Below are positions 51,611 to 59,972 of a stretch of DNA of 64,000 bases, in pieces (the first letter of the stretch is position 1; every line of letters starts with the position of its first letter). Source of the DNA: CAIQIA01 sp945861105 (GTDB lineage Bacteria > Cyanobacteriota > Cyanobacteriia > PCC-6307 > Cyanobiaceae); NCBI GenBank assembly GCA_947488815.1, contig CANLCC010000010.1, forward strand, positions 1 to 64,000. Reading direction: 5' to 3'. The notes below the pieces were generated by a model. It did not search any database. It was not told the origin of the DNA and saw only the letters and a list, made by a program, of their open reading frames with translations. A program made the position numbers and the translations under genes.

Positions 51611-52495
51611 ATGACCGCAACCGTGACCCGACCCGACGGGGAAGGCAGTGTCCAGGTTCACCAGGACGATGCCCTGCGCATCGAGGAAGGCGCCCTGGTG
51701 ATCGCCGTGTACGGCAAGGGGGGGATCGGCAAGAGCACCACCTCCTCCAACCTCTCGGCAGCCTTCTCCAAACTCGGCAAACGGGTGCTGCAGATCGGCT
51801 GCGATCCCAAGCACGACAGCACCTTCACCCTCACCAAGCGGATGGTGCCGACGGTCATCGACATCCTCGAAACGGTGGACTTCCACACCGAGGAACTGCG
51901 CCCCGAGGACTTTGTGTTCGAGGGATTCAACGGTGTGCAATGCGTTGAATCGGGCGGGCCGCCGGCGGGCACCGGCTGTGGTGGCTATGTCACGGGCCAG
52001 ACGGTGAAACTGCTCAAGGAGCACCACCTGCTTGAGGACACCGATGTGGTGATCTTCGACGTGCTGGGTGACGTGGTGTGCGGCGGCTTCGCCGCCCCCC
52101 TGCAGCACGCCCATTACTGCCTGATCGTGACGGCCAACGATTTCGATTCGATCTTTGCGATGAATCGCATCATTGCCGCCATCCAGGCCAAAGCCAAGAA
52201 CTACAAGGTCCGCCTCGGCGGTGTTGTCGCCAACCGCAGCCGCGACACCGATCAGATCGACCGCTTCAACGAACGGGTGGGCATGAAGACCATGGCCCAC
52301 TTCCCTGACCTTGACGCCATCCGCCGCTCAAGGCTGAAGAAGTGCACGATCTTTGAGATGGAAGCCAGCCCCGAAGTCGAGGCCGTGCAGAACGAATATC
52401 TCAACCTGGCCCGGCGGATGCTGGAGAGCGTCCAGCCCCTCGAGGCCGAATCCCTCAAGGACCGGGAGATCTTCGACCTGCTGGGGTTTGACTGA
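51611..52495 (+). CDS. chlL: Light-independent protochlorophyllide reductase iron protein ChlL
   Basis: ChlL is the NifH-like ATPase that passes electrons to ChlN-ChlB so chlorophyll can be made in the dark. From ATG 51611 the 294-residue protein has the P-loop YGKGGIGKSTTSSN near 34-47, and the [4Fe-4S] ligands Cys123 (GTGCGGYV) and Cys157 (GDVVCGGF) shared by the dimer. The neighbouring genes are not chlN or chlB, which usually accompany chlL. The 160-bp upstream gap contains AT-rich TCTTGAACTTTT at 51522-51533, a possible promoter part. Confidence 0.97.
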   Translation: MTATVTRPDGEGSVQVHQDDALRIEEGALVIAVYGKGGIGKSTTSSNLSAAFSKLGKRVLQIGCDPKHDSTFTLTKRMVPTVIDILETVDFHTEELRPEDFVFEGFNGVQCVESGGPPAGTGCGGYVTGQTVKLLKEHHLLEDTDVVIFDVLGDVVCGGFAAPLQHAHYCLIVTANDFDSIFAMNRIIAAIQAKAKNYKVRLGGVVANRSRDTDQIDRFNERVGMKTMAHFPDLDAIRRSRLKKCTIFEMEASPEVEAVQNEYLNLARRMLESVQPLEAESLKDREIFDLLGFD

Positions 52496-52516
52496 TCCCC
52501 GCGAACGTCGCCGACC

Positions 52517-53437
52517 TCAGTCGAGCCGGTAGCCCAGCTCCGCCAGGCGTCCAGGTTTCTGGCGCCAGTGGGGCACCACTTTCACGAACAGTTCCAGGTA
52601 CACGGGCCCGCCGACGACCGTCTGCATCTGCAGGCGGGCGCCGCGGCCGATCTCGCGCAGCATCGAGCCGCCCTTGCCGATGAGGATGCCTTTCTGGCTG
52701 CTGCGTTCCACCAGCACCGTGGCCAGCACCGCCATCCGGGGGCCGTCCTCCTCCACCCGCTCGATCTGCACCGCCACGGAGTGGGGCACCTCCTCGCGGG
52801 TCTGATGCAGCACCTGCTCGCGGATCAGTTCGGCCAGCAGCACCCGTTCGGGCTGATCGCTGACCGTGTCGGCGGGGTAGAGGTGGGGGCCCGGGGGCAG
52901 CAGCGGCTCGAGGGTCGCGACCAGCGACGGGCAGCCTTCACCGCTGAGGGCACTGAGGGGCAGCAGCGGGGCCTCCGGCAGGGCCTCCCGATAGCTGGCG
53001 ATGAGCGCCTCCCGCTCCTCCGGCGCCACCAGGTCCTGCTTGTTGAGGCCCAGCACCACCGGCTGACGAATCTGGCGCAGCAGATCGAGCACAAAGCCGT
53101 CGCCACGGCCCATGGGAACACTGCCGTCCATCAGGGCCAGCACCACATCGACTTCACCGATGCTCTGGCGTGCCATCTGCACCAACCGCTGGCCCAGCAG
53201 GTGGTGGGGCTTGTGGATGCCCGGGGTGTCGAGCAGCACCAGCTGGGCCGTGGCGGTGGTGAGAATCGCCCGCAACCGATGGCGGGTGGTCTGGGCCACC
53301 GGAGACGTGATGGCGACCTTCTCGCCCACCAGGTGGTTGAGCAGCGTCGACTTGCCCACGTTGGGGCGGCCGACGAGGGCCACGAAACCGGAGCGGAAGC
53401 CCTCCGGGGTTGACGTCGGCGCAGCGGGAATGGTCAT
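52517..53437 (-). CDS. era: GTPase Era
   Basis: Era is the essential GTPase of small-subunit maturation that binds the 16S rRNA 3' end. From ATG 53437 the 306-residue protein has G1 GRPNVGKS (23-30), G3 DTPG in LVLLDTPGIHKP, G4 NKQD in VLGLNKQDL, and a C-terminal KH domain (GILIGKGGSMLREIGRGARLQMQ). The open frame upstream of the ATG is antisense to the next gene. It converges on chlL with a 21-base gap. Confidence 0.97.
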   Translation of the reverse strand: MTIPAAPTSTPEGFRSGFVALVGRPNVGKSTLLNHLVGEKVAITSPVAQTTRHRLRAILTTATAQLVLLDTPGIHKPHHLLGQRLVQMARQSIGEVDVVLALMDGSVPMGRGDGFVLDLLRQIRQPVVLGLNKQDLVAPEEREALIASYREALPEAPLLPLSALSGEGCPSLVATLEPLLPPGPHLYPADTVSDQPERVLLAELIREQVLHQTREEVPHSVAVQIERVEEDGPRMAVLATVLVERSSQKGILIGKGGSMLREIGRGARLQMQTVVGGPVYLELFVKVVPHWRQKPGRLAELGYRLD

Positions 53438-53515
53438 GGCTCCAGTGTGGGCTGCCGACGGCCCATCCCGTCGCCAGGCCCATAGCCTGGACGTCGTCTG
53501 CCCCCTCCCCCCGCC

Positions 53516-54031
53516 ATGGCCGCCCCCTCCATCAGCTTTGAACAGGCCCTGGAGCGTGCTGCCCTCTGGTGTGGTGCCTGGGAGGCCGGCGAGCTGAGTG
53601 ATGAGGTGCTGGCCGACCGGGTCGCCGAACTGATCGACAGCCGCGATGGTGCCCGCGGCTTCTTCGTGGTCAGCCTGCCGTCCGAGAACCCGCTGATGGA
53701 TCGGCTGCCGGAACCGCTGCTGGCGACCCTGCGGCAGGGTGGGGCTGCGGTGGTGGATCTGACGGCCCGCAACCTGGCGATGAGCACAGCGATGGTGCTG
53801 GCCCATGGCCGCAGTGGAGCCGAAGAACAGCGGCAGGGGTCCGAGCGGGTGGCCCGTCGCTGCGGCGAATTGCTGCGCCAGCTGGATTCAACCCTGGTCA
53901 AGCAGCGGCTCGACACCCTGCTCGAAGCCACGGCTGGCGCTGGAACGGATGTGGGATTTCTGCAGCGCTGGGGCTATGACGAGGAACAAAAATCCGCCAT
54001 CGCCAGCGCGGTGCTGGCGGTGGCGGACTGA
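53516..54031 (+). CDS. Conserved hypothetical protein, soluble helical
   Basis: The 171-residue protein is not one I recognise. It is acidic and mostly helical (FEQALERAALWCGAWEAGELSD at the start; RRCGELLRQLDSTLVKQRLDTLLEA in the second half), with a central strand-like part GFFVVSLPSENPLMDRLPEPLL. There is no signal peptide or metal motif. It starts at ATG 53516, divergent from era, and converges on the BI-1 gene. Confidence 0.7.
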   Translation: MAAPSISFEQALERAALWCGAWEAGELSDEVLADRVAELIDSRDGARGFFVVSLPSENPLMDRLPEPLLATLRQGGAAVVDLTARNLAMSTAMVLAHGRSGAEEQRQGSERVARRCGELLRQLDSTLVKQRLDTLLEATAGAGTDVGFLQRWGYDEEQKSAIASAVLAVAD

Positions 54032-54073
54032 GAACGCCGAATCAGGACGACGCAATGCTGAGACGAGAGACGA

Positions 54074-54802
54074 TCAGTCGCGGCGCGAGCCACCATTCAG
54101 GGCGATGATCAGGCGCAGGATGAAGATGAAGAGGTTGATGTAAGTGAGATACATCCCCAGGGCTCCGACCAGGTACTGGTCGTCGCGGTACTGGCGGGGC
54201 ATCGTGTAGAAGTCGACAAAGGCCGCACCGACGAACAGGACGGTGCCGAAGCCGGCGATCAGCAGCTCGAAACCGCCGCCACCGAAGCCCGGAATGAACA
54301 GGCCACCGAGCAGCTGCACCACCATGGCGATCAGCAGGCCGATGATCCCGAGGCCAACGACACCGCTGAGGGCCTGGCCGACGCTGTCGCTCATGCGACG
54401 GCCGAACACCGAGGCCACCACGAAGGTGAGGCCGGTGGCCAGGGCGGCCGTGCCGACGGCGCCGATGCCGGCACTGCCGATGGCCATGGCCACCAGGCCG
54501 CTGAGGGTGAACCCGGTCAGGAGGCTGTAGACGGCCAGCAGGGGCAGGGCCGTGCCGTTGTTGCCCCGCTGGGCAACGTTCTGGGCCACGAAGAACAGCA
54601 CCAGGTTGCCGATCAGTGCCGCCCAGAACAGGGGCATGAACAGCGGGGTGGCGATCATCGAGAGGCCGCCCATCACCCCGAGGGCCGTGAGGATCATGCC
54701 GCCACCCACGTAGGGCAGGGCACGGTTGACCACGTTGGGGCCGACGAGGGCACTGCTCTGGGCCTCGCGGATGGCCTCCTGGAAATCACTGCTGGCCGGC
54801 AT
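54074..54802 (-). CDS. Bax inhibitor-1/YccA family membrane protein
   Basis: The 242-residue product has seven hydrophobic segments and the BI-1 family signature (LTGFTLSGLVAMAIG; FVASVFGRRMSD; VGAAFVDFYTMPRQY; LGMYLTYINLFIFILRLI). Bacterial BI-1/YetJ-type proteins are pH-sensitive calcium leak channels; YccA modulates FtsH. Either role is possible and ftsH is also in this window, though not adjacent. It follows phoH with a 116-base gap. The gap contains a small hairpin, GGGTCAG/CTGACCC (54806-54828), just upstream of the ATG. Confidence 0.92.
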   Translation of the reverse strand: MPASSDFQEAIREAQSSALVGPNVVNRALPYVGGGMILTALGVMGGLSMIATPLFMPLFWAALIGNLVLFFVAQNVAQRGNNGTALPLLAVYSLLTGFTLSGLVAMAIGSAGIGAVGTAALATGLTFVVASVFGRRMSDSVGQALSGVVGLGIIGLLIAMVVQLLGGLFIPGFGGGGFELLIAGFGTVLFVGAAFVDFYTMPRQYRDDQYLVGALGMYLTYINLFIFILRLIIALNGGSRRD

Positions 54803-54918
54803 GGCGGGTCAGGGGAAGAATCTGACCCCCATGCTGGCAGCTGCAACGGCCATCTGCTGCACCGCCGGGTTCGGTTCTCCGCCGCCGCGCGATGCCGCCA
54901 CGGCGAGGGGATCCACGG

Positions 54919-55899
54919 TCAGCGGCGCAGCTGCGCATCCCGGCGGCCGTAGGCCTCCACCAGCCGCTGCACCAGTGGATGGCGCACCACATCGGCTGCC
55001 GTGAGCTCACAGATGGCGATGCCTTCCACACCCTGGAGCACCTGGGCGGCCTCGACCAGACCGCTGAGCTGGCCAGGGGGCAGGTCGATCTGGGTGGGGT
55101 CACCCGTCACCACCATGCGCGAGTTCTCGCCCAACCTGGTGAGCACCATGCGCATCTGGGCGCAGGTGGTGTTCTGCGCTTCATCGAGGATCACGAAGGC
55201 ATCGCTGAGGGTGCGACCACGCATGTAGGCCAGCGGGGCCACTTCGATCGTGCCTTTCTCGAGCAGTGCGGCGGTGCGCTCATTGCCGACGAGGCCATGC
55301 AGGGCGTCGTAGAGGGGCCGCAGGTAGGGATCCACCTTCTGTTGCAGATCCCCCGGCAGAAAGCCCAGCCGTTCACCCGCCTCGACAGCCGGTCGGGTGA
55401 GGACGATGCGCTCCACCCGGCGTTCGCTGAGGCAACGGACGGCCTGCACCACCGCCAGGAAGGTCTTGCCGGTGCCCGCCGGTCCCAGGGCCAGGGTCAG
55501 GTCGTGGCGCTCCATCGCCTCGACGTACTGGTGCTGACGGAGGGTCCGCGGACGCAGCAGCCGACCACTCTGGCTGCGCGCAAGCACCTGCTGACTGAGG
55601 GCCCGGTGGTCGGCGGCACGACCGGCATCCAGCGCCTGGAGGGACGTGTTGAGATCGACCTGGGTCACCGCCTGCCCTTCGGACCAGAGGGGACGCAGCA
55701 GTTCAACAAGGGCCGCACAGCGTTCCAGCTGATTGGGCCGGCCGTCGATGTGCAGCTCAAGTCCCCTGAGCACCAACCGGGCGCCCGTCAGATCAGCCAG
55801 TCGCTTGAGGGTTGCCTCCCCCGGGCCCGCCAGGGCGAGGGCTGCCGGGGGATCAGGCAGCTCAATGCACAGGTGCCGTGGGCCTTCATGGCCGTCCAT
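54919..55899 (-). CDS. phoH: PhoH family ATPase
   Basis: PhoH-like P-loop ATPases are linked to RNA metabolism and phosphate stress. In 326 residues, an N-terminal KH-like region (LADLTGARLVLRGLELHIDG) precedes the ATPase with Walker A GPAGTGKT at 139-146, Walker B FVILDEAQNTT, and MVVTGDPTQIDLP. It lies 8 bases after rpsP on the same strand, consistent with co-transcription with ffh and rpsP. Confidence 0.94.
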   Translation of the reverse strand: MDGHEGPRHLCIELPDPPAALALAGPGEATLKRLADLTGARLVLRGLELHIDGRPNQLERCAALVELLRPLWSEGQAVTQVDLNTSLQALDAGRAADHRALSQQVLARSQSGRLLRPRTLRQHQYVEAMERHDLTLALGPAGTGKTFLAVVQAVRCLSERRVERIVLTRPAVEAGERLGFLPGDLQQKVDPYLRPLYDALHGLVGNERTAALLEKGTIEVAPLAYMRGRTLSDAFVILDEAQNTTCAQMRMVLTRLGENSRMVVTGDPTQIDLPPGQLSGLVEAAQVLQGVEGIAICELTAADVVRHPLVQRLVEAYGRRDAQLRR

Positions 55900-55907
55900 G
55901 GCGCCGC

Positions 55908-56339
55908 TCAGGCGTCGGCGGCCGTCTTTTCAGGCGTGGTGGCGGCTTCGGCGGTGGCGGCTTCAGCCGCGGCGGCGGCTTCAGCGGCAGCAGCGGCTTC
56001 GGCAGCGGCGGCTTCAGCCGCGGCCTTGGCGGCGGCACGGGCCTCGGCCTCACGGGCCGCAGCCTGGCGGGCCTTGCCGACAATCTCAGCCGGACGAACC
56101 TTTTTCGTCAGCAGCCCACCCTTCTCCAGCAGCATCCGCACGGTGTCACTGGGCTGGGCACCCTGGTCGAGCCGTCGGCGCAGACCGTCGGTGTTGAGCC
56201 GGGTCTCATCGGTGCGGGGGTTGTAGAAGCCCAGCTCCTCCAGGGGCCGGCCATCACGCCGGCTGGTGCTGTTGCAGGCCACGATCCGGAAGCTGGTTTC
56301 CCGCTTCTTGCCGAAGCGCTTCAGTCGGAGCGTGATCAT
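55908..56339 (-). CDS. rpsP: 30S ribosomal protein S16 with Ala/Glu-rich C-terminal tail
   Basis: S16 is an assembly protein of the small subunit. The start at ATG 56339 (AAGGG six bases ahead) gives the family N-terminus MITLRLKRFGKKRETSFRI; an ATG 9 codons earlier is less likely. The core ends near residue 90. About 50 further residues are an EAAAA-type low-complexity tail ending AATTPEKTAADA, predicted to be a long helix. Total length is 143 against about 80-90 for most bacteria. It lies between ffh (53 bases) and phoH (8 bases). Confidence 0.95.
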   Translation of the reverse strand: MITLRLKRFGKKRETSFRIVACNSTSRRDGRPLEELGFYNPRTDETRLNTDGLRRRLDQGAQPSDTVRMLLEKGGLLTKKVRPAEIVGKARQAAAREAEARAAAKAAAEAAAAEAAAAAEAAAAAEAATAEAATTPEKTAADA

Positions 56340-56392
56340 CGGAACCCTTCTGGACGTGATGGACAATCCAACACCTTACCTTCCCGCCGACC

Positions 56393-57859
56393 TCAGAGGT
56401 CGGCGAAGCCCTTGCGGGGCTTGTCGGGACGCTGGCGACGGCGGGGGGCCGCGCCGCCGCGGGCGGGCATTCCAGGCATGCCGGGCATCCCCGGCATGGA
56501 CGGCATTCCCGGCATCGACGGCATGCCGGGCATTCCCATGCCGGGCATCCCAGGCATGCCACCACCCCGGGACATCTGCTGCATGAAGCCACGCATCTTC
56601 TGAAAATCGGCCAGCACCTTGTCCACCTCCGCCGGGCTGTGGCCGCTGCCGCGGGCGATGCGCCGCCGACGCGATGGCTGCCCGGCCAACAGATCCGGAT
56701 CCTGCCGCTCGGCCGGCGTCATCGAGCCGATCATCGCCTCGATGCGCTTGAGCTGGGCTTCACCCTGGCGCAGCATTCCGTCGTCGATCTTGTTCATCCC
56801 CGGGATGAGCTTCATCAGCCCGCCCAGGGACCCCATGCGCTTGATCAGGCGCATCTGCTGCAGGAAATCAGAGAAGTCGAAACTGGCGTCCTGCAGCTTG
56901 CGCTGCATGCGCTCGACATCGGCGATCTCCACCTCCTTCTGGGCCTTCTCCACCAGGGTGAGCACATCGCCCATGCCGAGGATGCGACTCGCCATCCGCT
57001 CGGGGTGAAAGGGCTGCAGCGCCTCGACCTTCTCGCCGGTGCCGATGAACTTGATCGGTGCACCGCTGACCTTGCGGATCGACAGGGCCGCACCGCCCCG
57101 GCTGTCGCCGTCCATCTTGGTGAGCACCGCCCCGGTGATGCCCACCTGCTCATGGAAGGCACGGGTGAGCTCGGCCGCTTCCTGGCCGATCATGGCGTCC
57201 ACCACCAGCAGCACCTCATCGGGCTGCACGGCGCCACGGATGCGCACCATCTCCTCCATCATCGCCGTGTCGATCTGGAGGCGTCCCGCCGTGTCGACGA
57301 TGACCGTGTCAAAGCCCCCGTCGCGGCCGTGGGCGAGGCCGGCGGCGGCAATCGCCTCCGGTGGCGTGTCAGCCCCCAGGCTGAAGACCTCAACGCCGAT
57401 CTGCCGACCCAGGGTCTGCAGCTGATCGATGGCCGCCGGCCGATACACGTCGGCCGCCACCAGCAGCGGGCGGCGCCCCTGCTCCCGCAGGTGCAGCCCC
57501 AGCTTGGCGGTGGCGGTGGTCTTGCCTGCCCCCTGCAGGCCTGCCATCAGCACCACGGTGGGGGCCTCGGCCGCCCGGGCCAGGGGGGCCTGGCCGCCGC
57601 CCATCACCTGCACCAGCTGGTCGTGGACGATCTGGATGAACTGCTGATCGGGGGTGACCCCTCTCACCACCTCGGCGCCGAGGGCGGCCTCGCGCACCTC
57701 GTCGATGAATTCCTTCACCACCGGCAGGCTGACGTCGGCCTCAAGCAGCGCCCGGCGCACATCCCGCAGGGCTGCGTCGATGTTGCTCTCGCTGATGGAC
57801 GCCTGACCGCGGAGACCACGGACGGCCTCCTCGAGCCGCTGGGACAGTTCCTCGAACAT
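56393..57859 (-). CDS. ffh: Signal recognition particle protein Ffh
   Basis: Ffh (SRP54) binds 4.5S RNA and signal sequences at the ribosome. The 488-residue protein has the N domain (MFEELSQRLEEAVRGLRGQ), the G domain with GLQGAGKTT near 108-116 and DTAGRLQ, and the methionine-rich M domain (MRLIKRMGSLGGLMKLIPGM). The C-terminal 60 residues include a run of Met-Pro-Gly triplets followed by a basic end. It heads the ffh-rpsP-phoH run and follows ftn2 after 59 bases. Confidence 0.97.
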   Translation of the reverse strand: MFEELSQRLEEAVRGLRGQASISESNIDAALRDVRRALLEADVSLPVVKEFIDEVREAALGAEVVRGVTPDQQFIQIVHDQLVQVMGGGQAPLARAAEAPTVVLMAGLQGAGKTTATAKLGLHLREQGRRPLLVAADVYRPAAIDQLQTLGRQIGVEVFSLGADTPPEAIAAAGLAHGRDGGFDTVIVDTAGRLQIDTAMMEEMVRIRGAVQPDEVLLVVDAMIGQEAAELTRAFHEQVGITGAVLTKMDGDSRGGAALSIRKVSGAPIKFIGTGEKVEALQPFHPERMASRILGMGDVLTLVEKAQKEVEIADVERMQRKLQDASFDFSDFLQQMRLIKRMGSLGGLMKLIPGMNKIDDGMLRQGEAQLKRIEAMIGSMTPAERQDPDLLAGQPSRRRRIARGSGHSPAEVDKVLADFQKMRGFMQQMSRGGGMPGMPGMGMPGMPSMPGMPSMPGMPGMPGMPARGGAAPRRRQRPDKPRKGFADL

Positions 57860-57918
57860 CAGGCCGTTGGTGATGGCGGACTCGCCACTCTAGAAACCGG
57901 ATCCAGGACCGGGACGTT

Positions 57919-59874
57919 TCAGGACCCGGGCCTGAAGTCGGCCACCAGCCAGCCGCCACCGGGCTGCGGATGCAGCACGTAGGTGTTGCGCAGGGTCGTG
58001 GGACCCGAGGACTCGAGCACCCGGCCATCCGCCGCCAGCAGCTGCTCGCTGTAGCGGATCGTGGCCCGCAGCTCCCGACGCGACGGGGTGTCGCTGCTGA
58101 GGGTCACCTCCTGCACTTCGGCGGTCACACGGCGCCGCCGACCGCGGTCGGCATCGCTCTGACGGCTGGCCAGGGCGCTGTCGACCAGGGCCGGCACCGC
58201 AAGCCCCCGCAGGCTGGCGTCGTCACCGTTGCCGGCCATCAGCGCCGCCTTGGCCGCAAGCCAGCGGCGCAGCAGATCGCCGCTCGCCTGCTCAGGGGTG
58301 GCCACCGGGGCCGGGCGGGGGGCTGGCACGGGGCGGGCGGGGGCGGCGGGGCGGGGGGCTGGTGGCGACACGGCCGCCGTCCTGGCCGTCCGCAGCCGAC
58401 CGAGGGCCAGGCCCAGGGCCGCCGCGGCCACCATCCCGGCCGCCAGCAGCGCCAGCCGCCGCCAGCCGCTGAGGTCGGGATCCAGCGATGCGAGCCAGGG
58501 ACGTTCAGCAAGCCACTGGCGCAGGGCCAGGAGGCGGGACGGCGGCGCTTCCGCCTCCAGCGCCTCGGCGTCGTCTGCCCCGTCAGCCGTGAAGGGCGCC
58601 AGGTCTGCGGAGGGGACCGCGGGGGTGGCGTCGATCACCGGCAGGGGCTCACCCGAACGGGCGCGGCGGCGGTCATCCCGCTCGACCCAGGCCTGCACGT
58701 CGCGGTCGGCATAGAACGCCTCGAGGTCGACGCTGGCATCAAGGTCGCGGTAGCCCGGCAGCACCTGACGCTGCAGCCAGTCAGTGCAGTAGGCGCAGAG
58801 GGCCGCCAGGGGGTCACCCCCCTGTTGTTGCAGCCACTGCTTCAGGTCGGGGTCATCACCGCAGCGGAAGAGGGCCTCGGCCCGTTCGGTGCGGCCCAGC
58901 AGCAGCTGGAGGCAGGCCAGTTCGGCATCAATGCCGGCATCACCGAGGGCCTGCAGCTGCAGCAGGGCCTGCTCGATGCGCTCGGGCTTGCGCTGGGCGA
59001 AGCCCGAGGCCGTGAGGGCATACGCCCCCAGAAAGCGGCCGGCCACCGAGCCGCGGGCTGCGCTCTGCTCGAACAGAGTGATCTGCTCCTGCAAGGTGAG
59101 ATAAGAGCGGATCTGCTTGATGAAGGCCTGGAAGGCCTCCGGGGGCAGCTCAGGACTGGCATCCCCGTCGAGGCCGCCGTTGCGGTCCACCAGGTCGTCA
59201 AGCAGGGCCAGCCCCTGGGCGCGGGCCTCGGTGTCGGAGAGGTCGCGGGCCAGCAGATCAAGAATCCGGTAAGGCTGCAGGCTGACCAGGTCGTTCTCGA
59301 GCTCGTGGCGCCCCTGGGTCTGCTGGCCGGTGCGCTGCAGCAGCTGGATGCCCTGCAGGAGCATCTGGGCTGCCGGCTCGAAGAGGCGGCGCTGGATCCG
59401 ATCCTGGCTGGCCTCGCGGCAGGCCAGCGACGCCAGCAGGGCCAGGTCGGCCTCACGGCCACTGCCCAGGGCCGGGGCCTGGGGGGGCTGCAGGGCCCGG
59501 CGGGCCCCCTCGAAGGCATCGGCGGGTTGACCCGACTCGAAGACGAGCAGCAGACCACCCACCTCCAGATTGGAAGAGATCTCCAGGGCCGGCAGCACCG
59601 TGCCGTCGGCATCCCCGGACTGCTCGGTGAGCAGACATTCGTAGCGATGGCGTCGATCCGGGTCGAGCAAAAGATCGGCGCTGGCACGCAACAGCTCCTC
59701 GCGGGCCCCCAGGGCCTCTTTGGTGAAGCCTGGGCCGGGGGGCCGGTCGAGGCGCTGCTGCAGGGTGTTCAGCAGCTGCTCGGGGGTGGCCGTCGGGTTG
59801 ACCCCCAGCAGGCGGAAGTGGTCGAGCGGCAGCTCCAAGGAGCGGATATCGGTGGCGCGGATCCTACGGGCCAC
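57919..59874 (-). CDS. ftn2: Ftn2/ZipN (ARC6 homologue) cell division protein
   Basis: Ftn2/ZipN is the cyanobacterial FtsZ-tethering protein and ancestor of plastid ARC6. In 651 residues, an N-terminal J-like domain is visible (LPLDHFRLLGVNPTATPEQL, DPDRRHRYECLL), then a long helical, TPR-like cytosolic part. One membrane helix near residues 475-495 follows (LALLAAGMVAAAALGLALGRL), then a Pro/Ala-rich linker and a C-terminal IMS-type domain (LRRWLAAKAALMAG, TLRNTYVLHPQPGGGWLVADF). It is divergent from pdhA. Confidence 0.93.
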   Translation of the reverse strand: MARRIRATDIRSLELPLDHFRLLGVNPTATPEQLLNTLQQRLDRPPGPGFTKEALGAREELLRASADLLLDPDRRHRYECLLTEQSGDADGTVLPALEISSNLEVGGLLLVFESGQPADAFEGARRALQPPQAPALGSGREADLALLASLACREASQDRIQRRLFEPAAQMLLQGIQLLQRTGQQTQGRHELENDLVSLQPYRILDLLARDLSDTEARAQGLALLDDLVDRNGGLDGDASPELPPEAFQAFIKQIRSYLTLQEQITLFEQSAARGSVAGRFLGAYALTASGFAQRKPERIEQALLQLQALGDAGIDAELACLQLLLGRTERAEALFRCGDDPDLKQWLQQQGGDPLAALCAYCTDWLQRQVLPGYRDLDASVDLEAFYADRDVQAWVERDDRRRARSGEPLPVIDATPAVPSADLAPFTADGADDAEALEAEAPPSRLLALRQWLAERPWLASLDPDLSGWRRLALLAAGMVAAAALGLALGRLRTARTAAVSPPAPRPAAPARPVPAPRPAPVATPEQASGDLLRRWLAAKAALMAGNGDDASLRGLAVPALVDSALASRQSDADRGRRRRVTAEVQEVTLSSDTPSRRELRATIRYSEQLLAADGRVLESSGPTTLRNTYVLHPQPGGGWLVADFRPGS

Positions 59875-59972
59875 GGACCGGTCCGTCGGCCTCCTGTCGT
59901 CAGGTCCGGGCAGAACCGATGCCGCCGGAGGTGTCCCCTTAAAGTCTGCCGATGCAGCAGGTGGGGAGTGCC

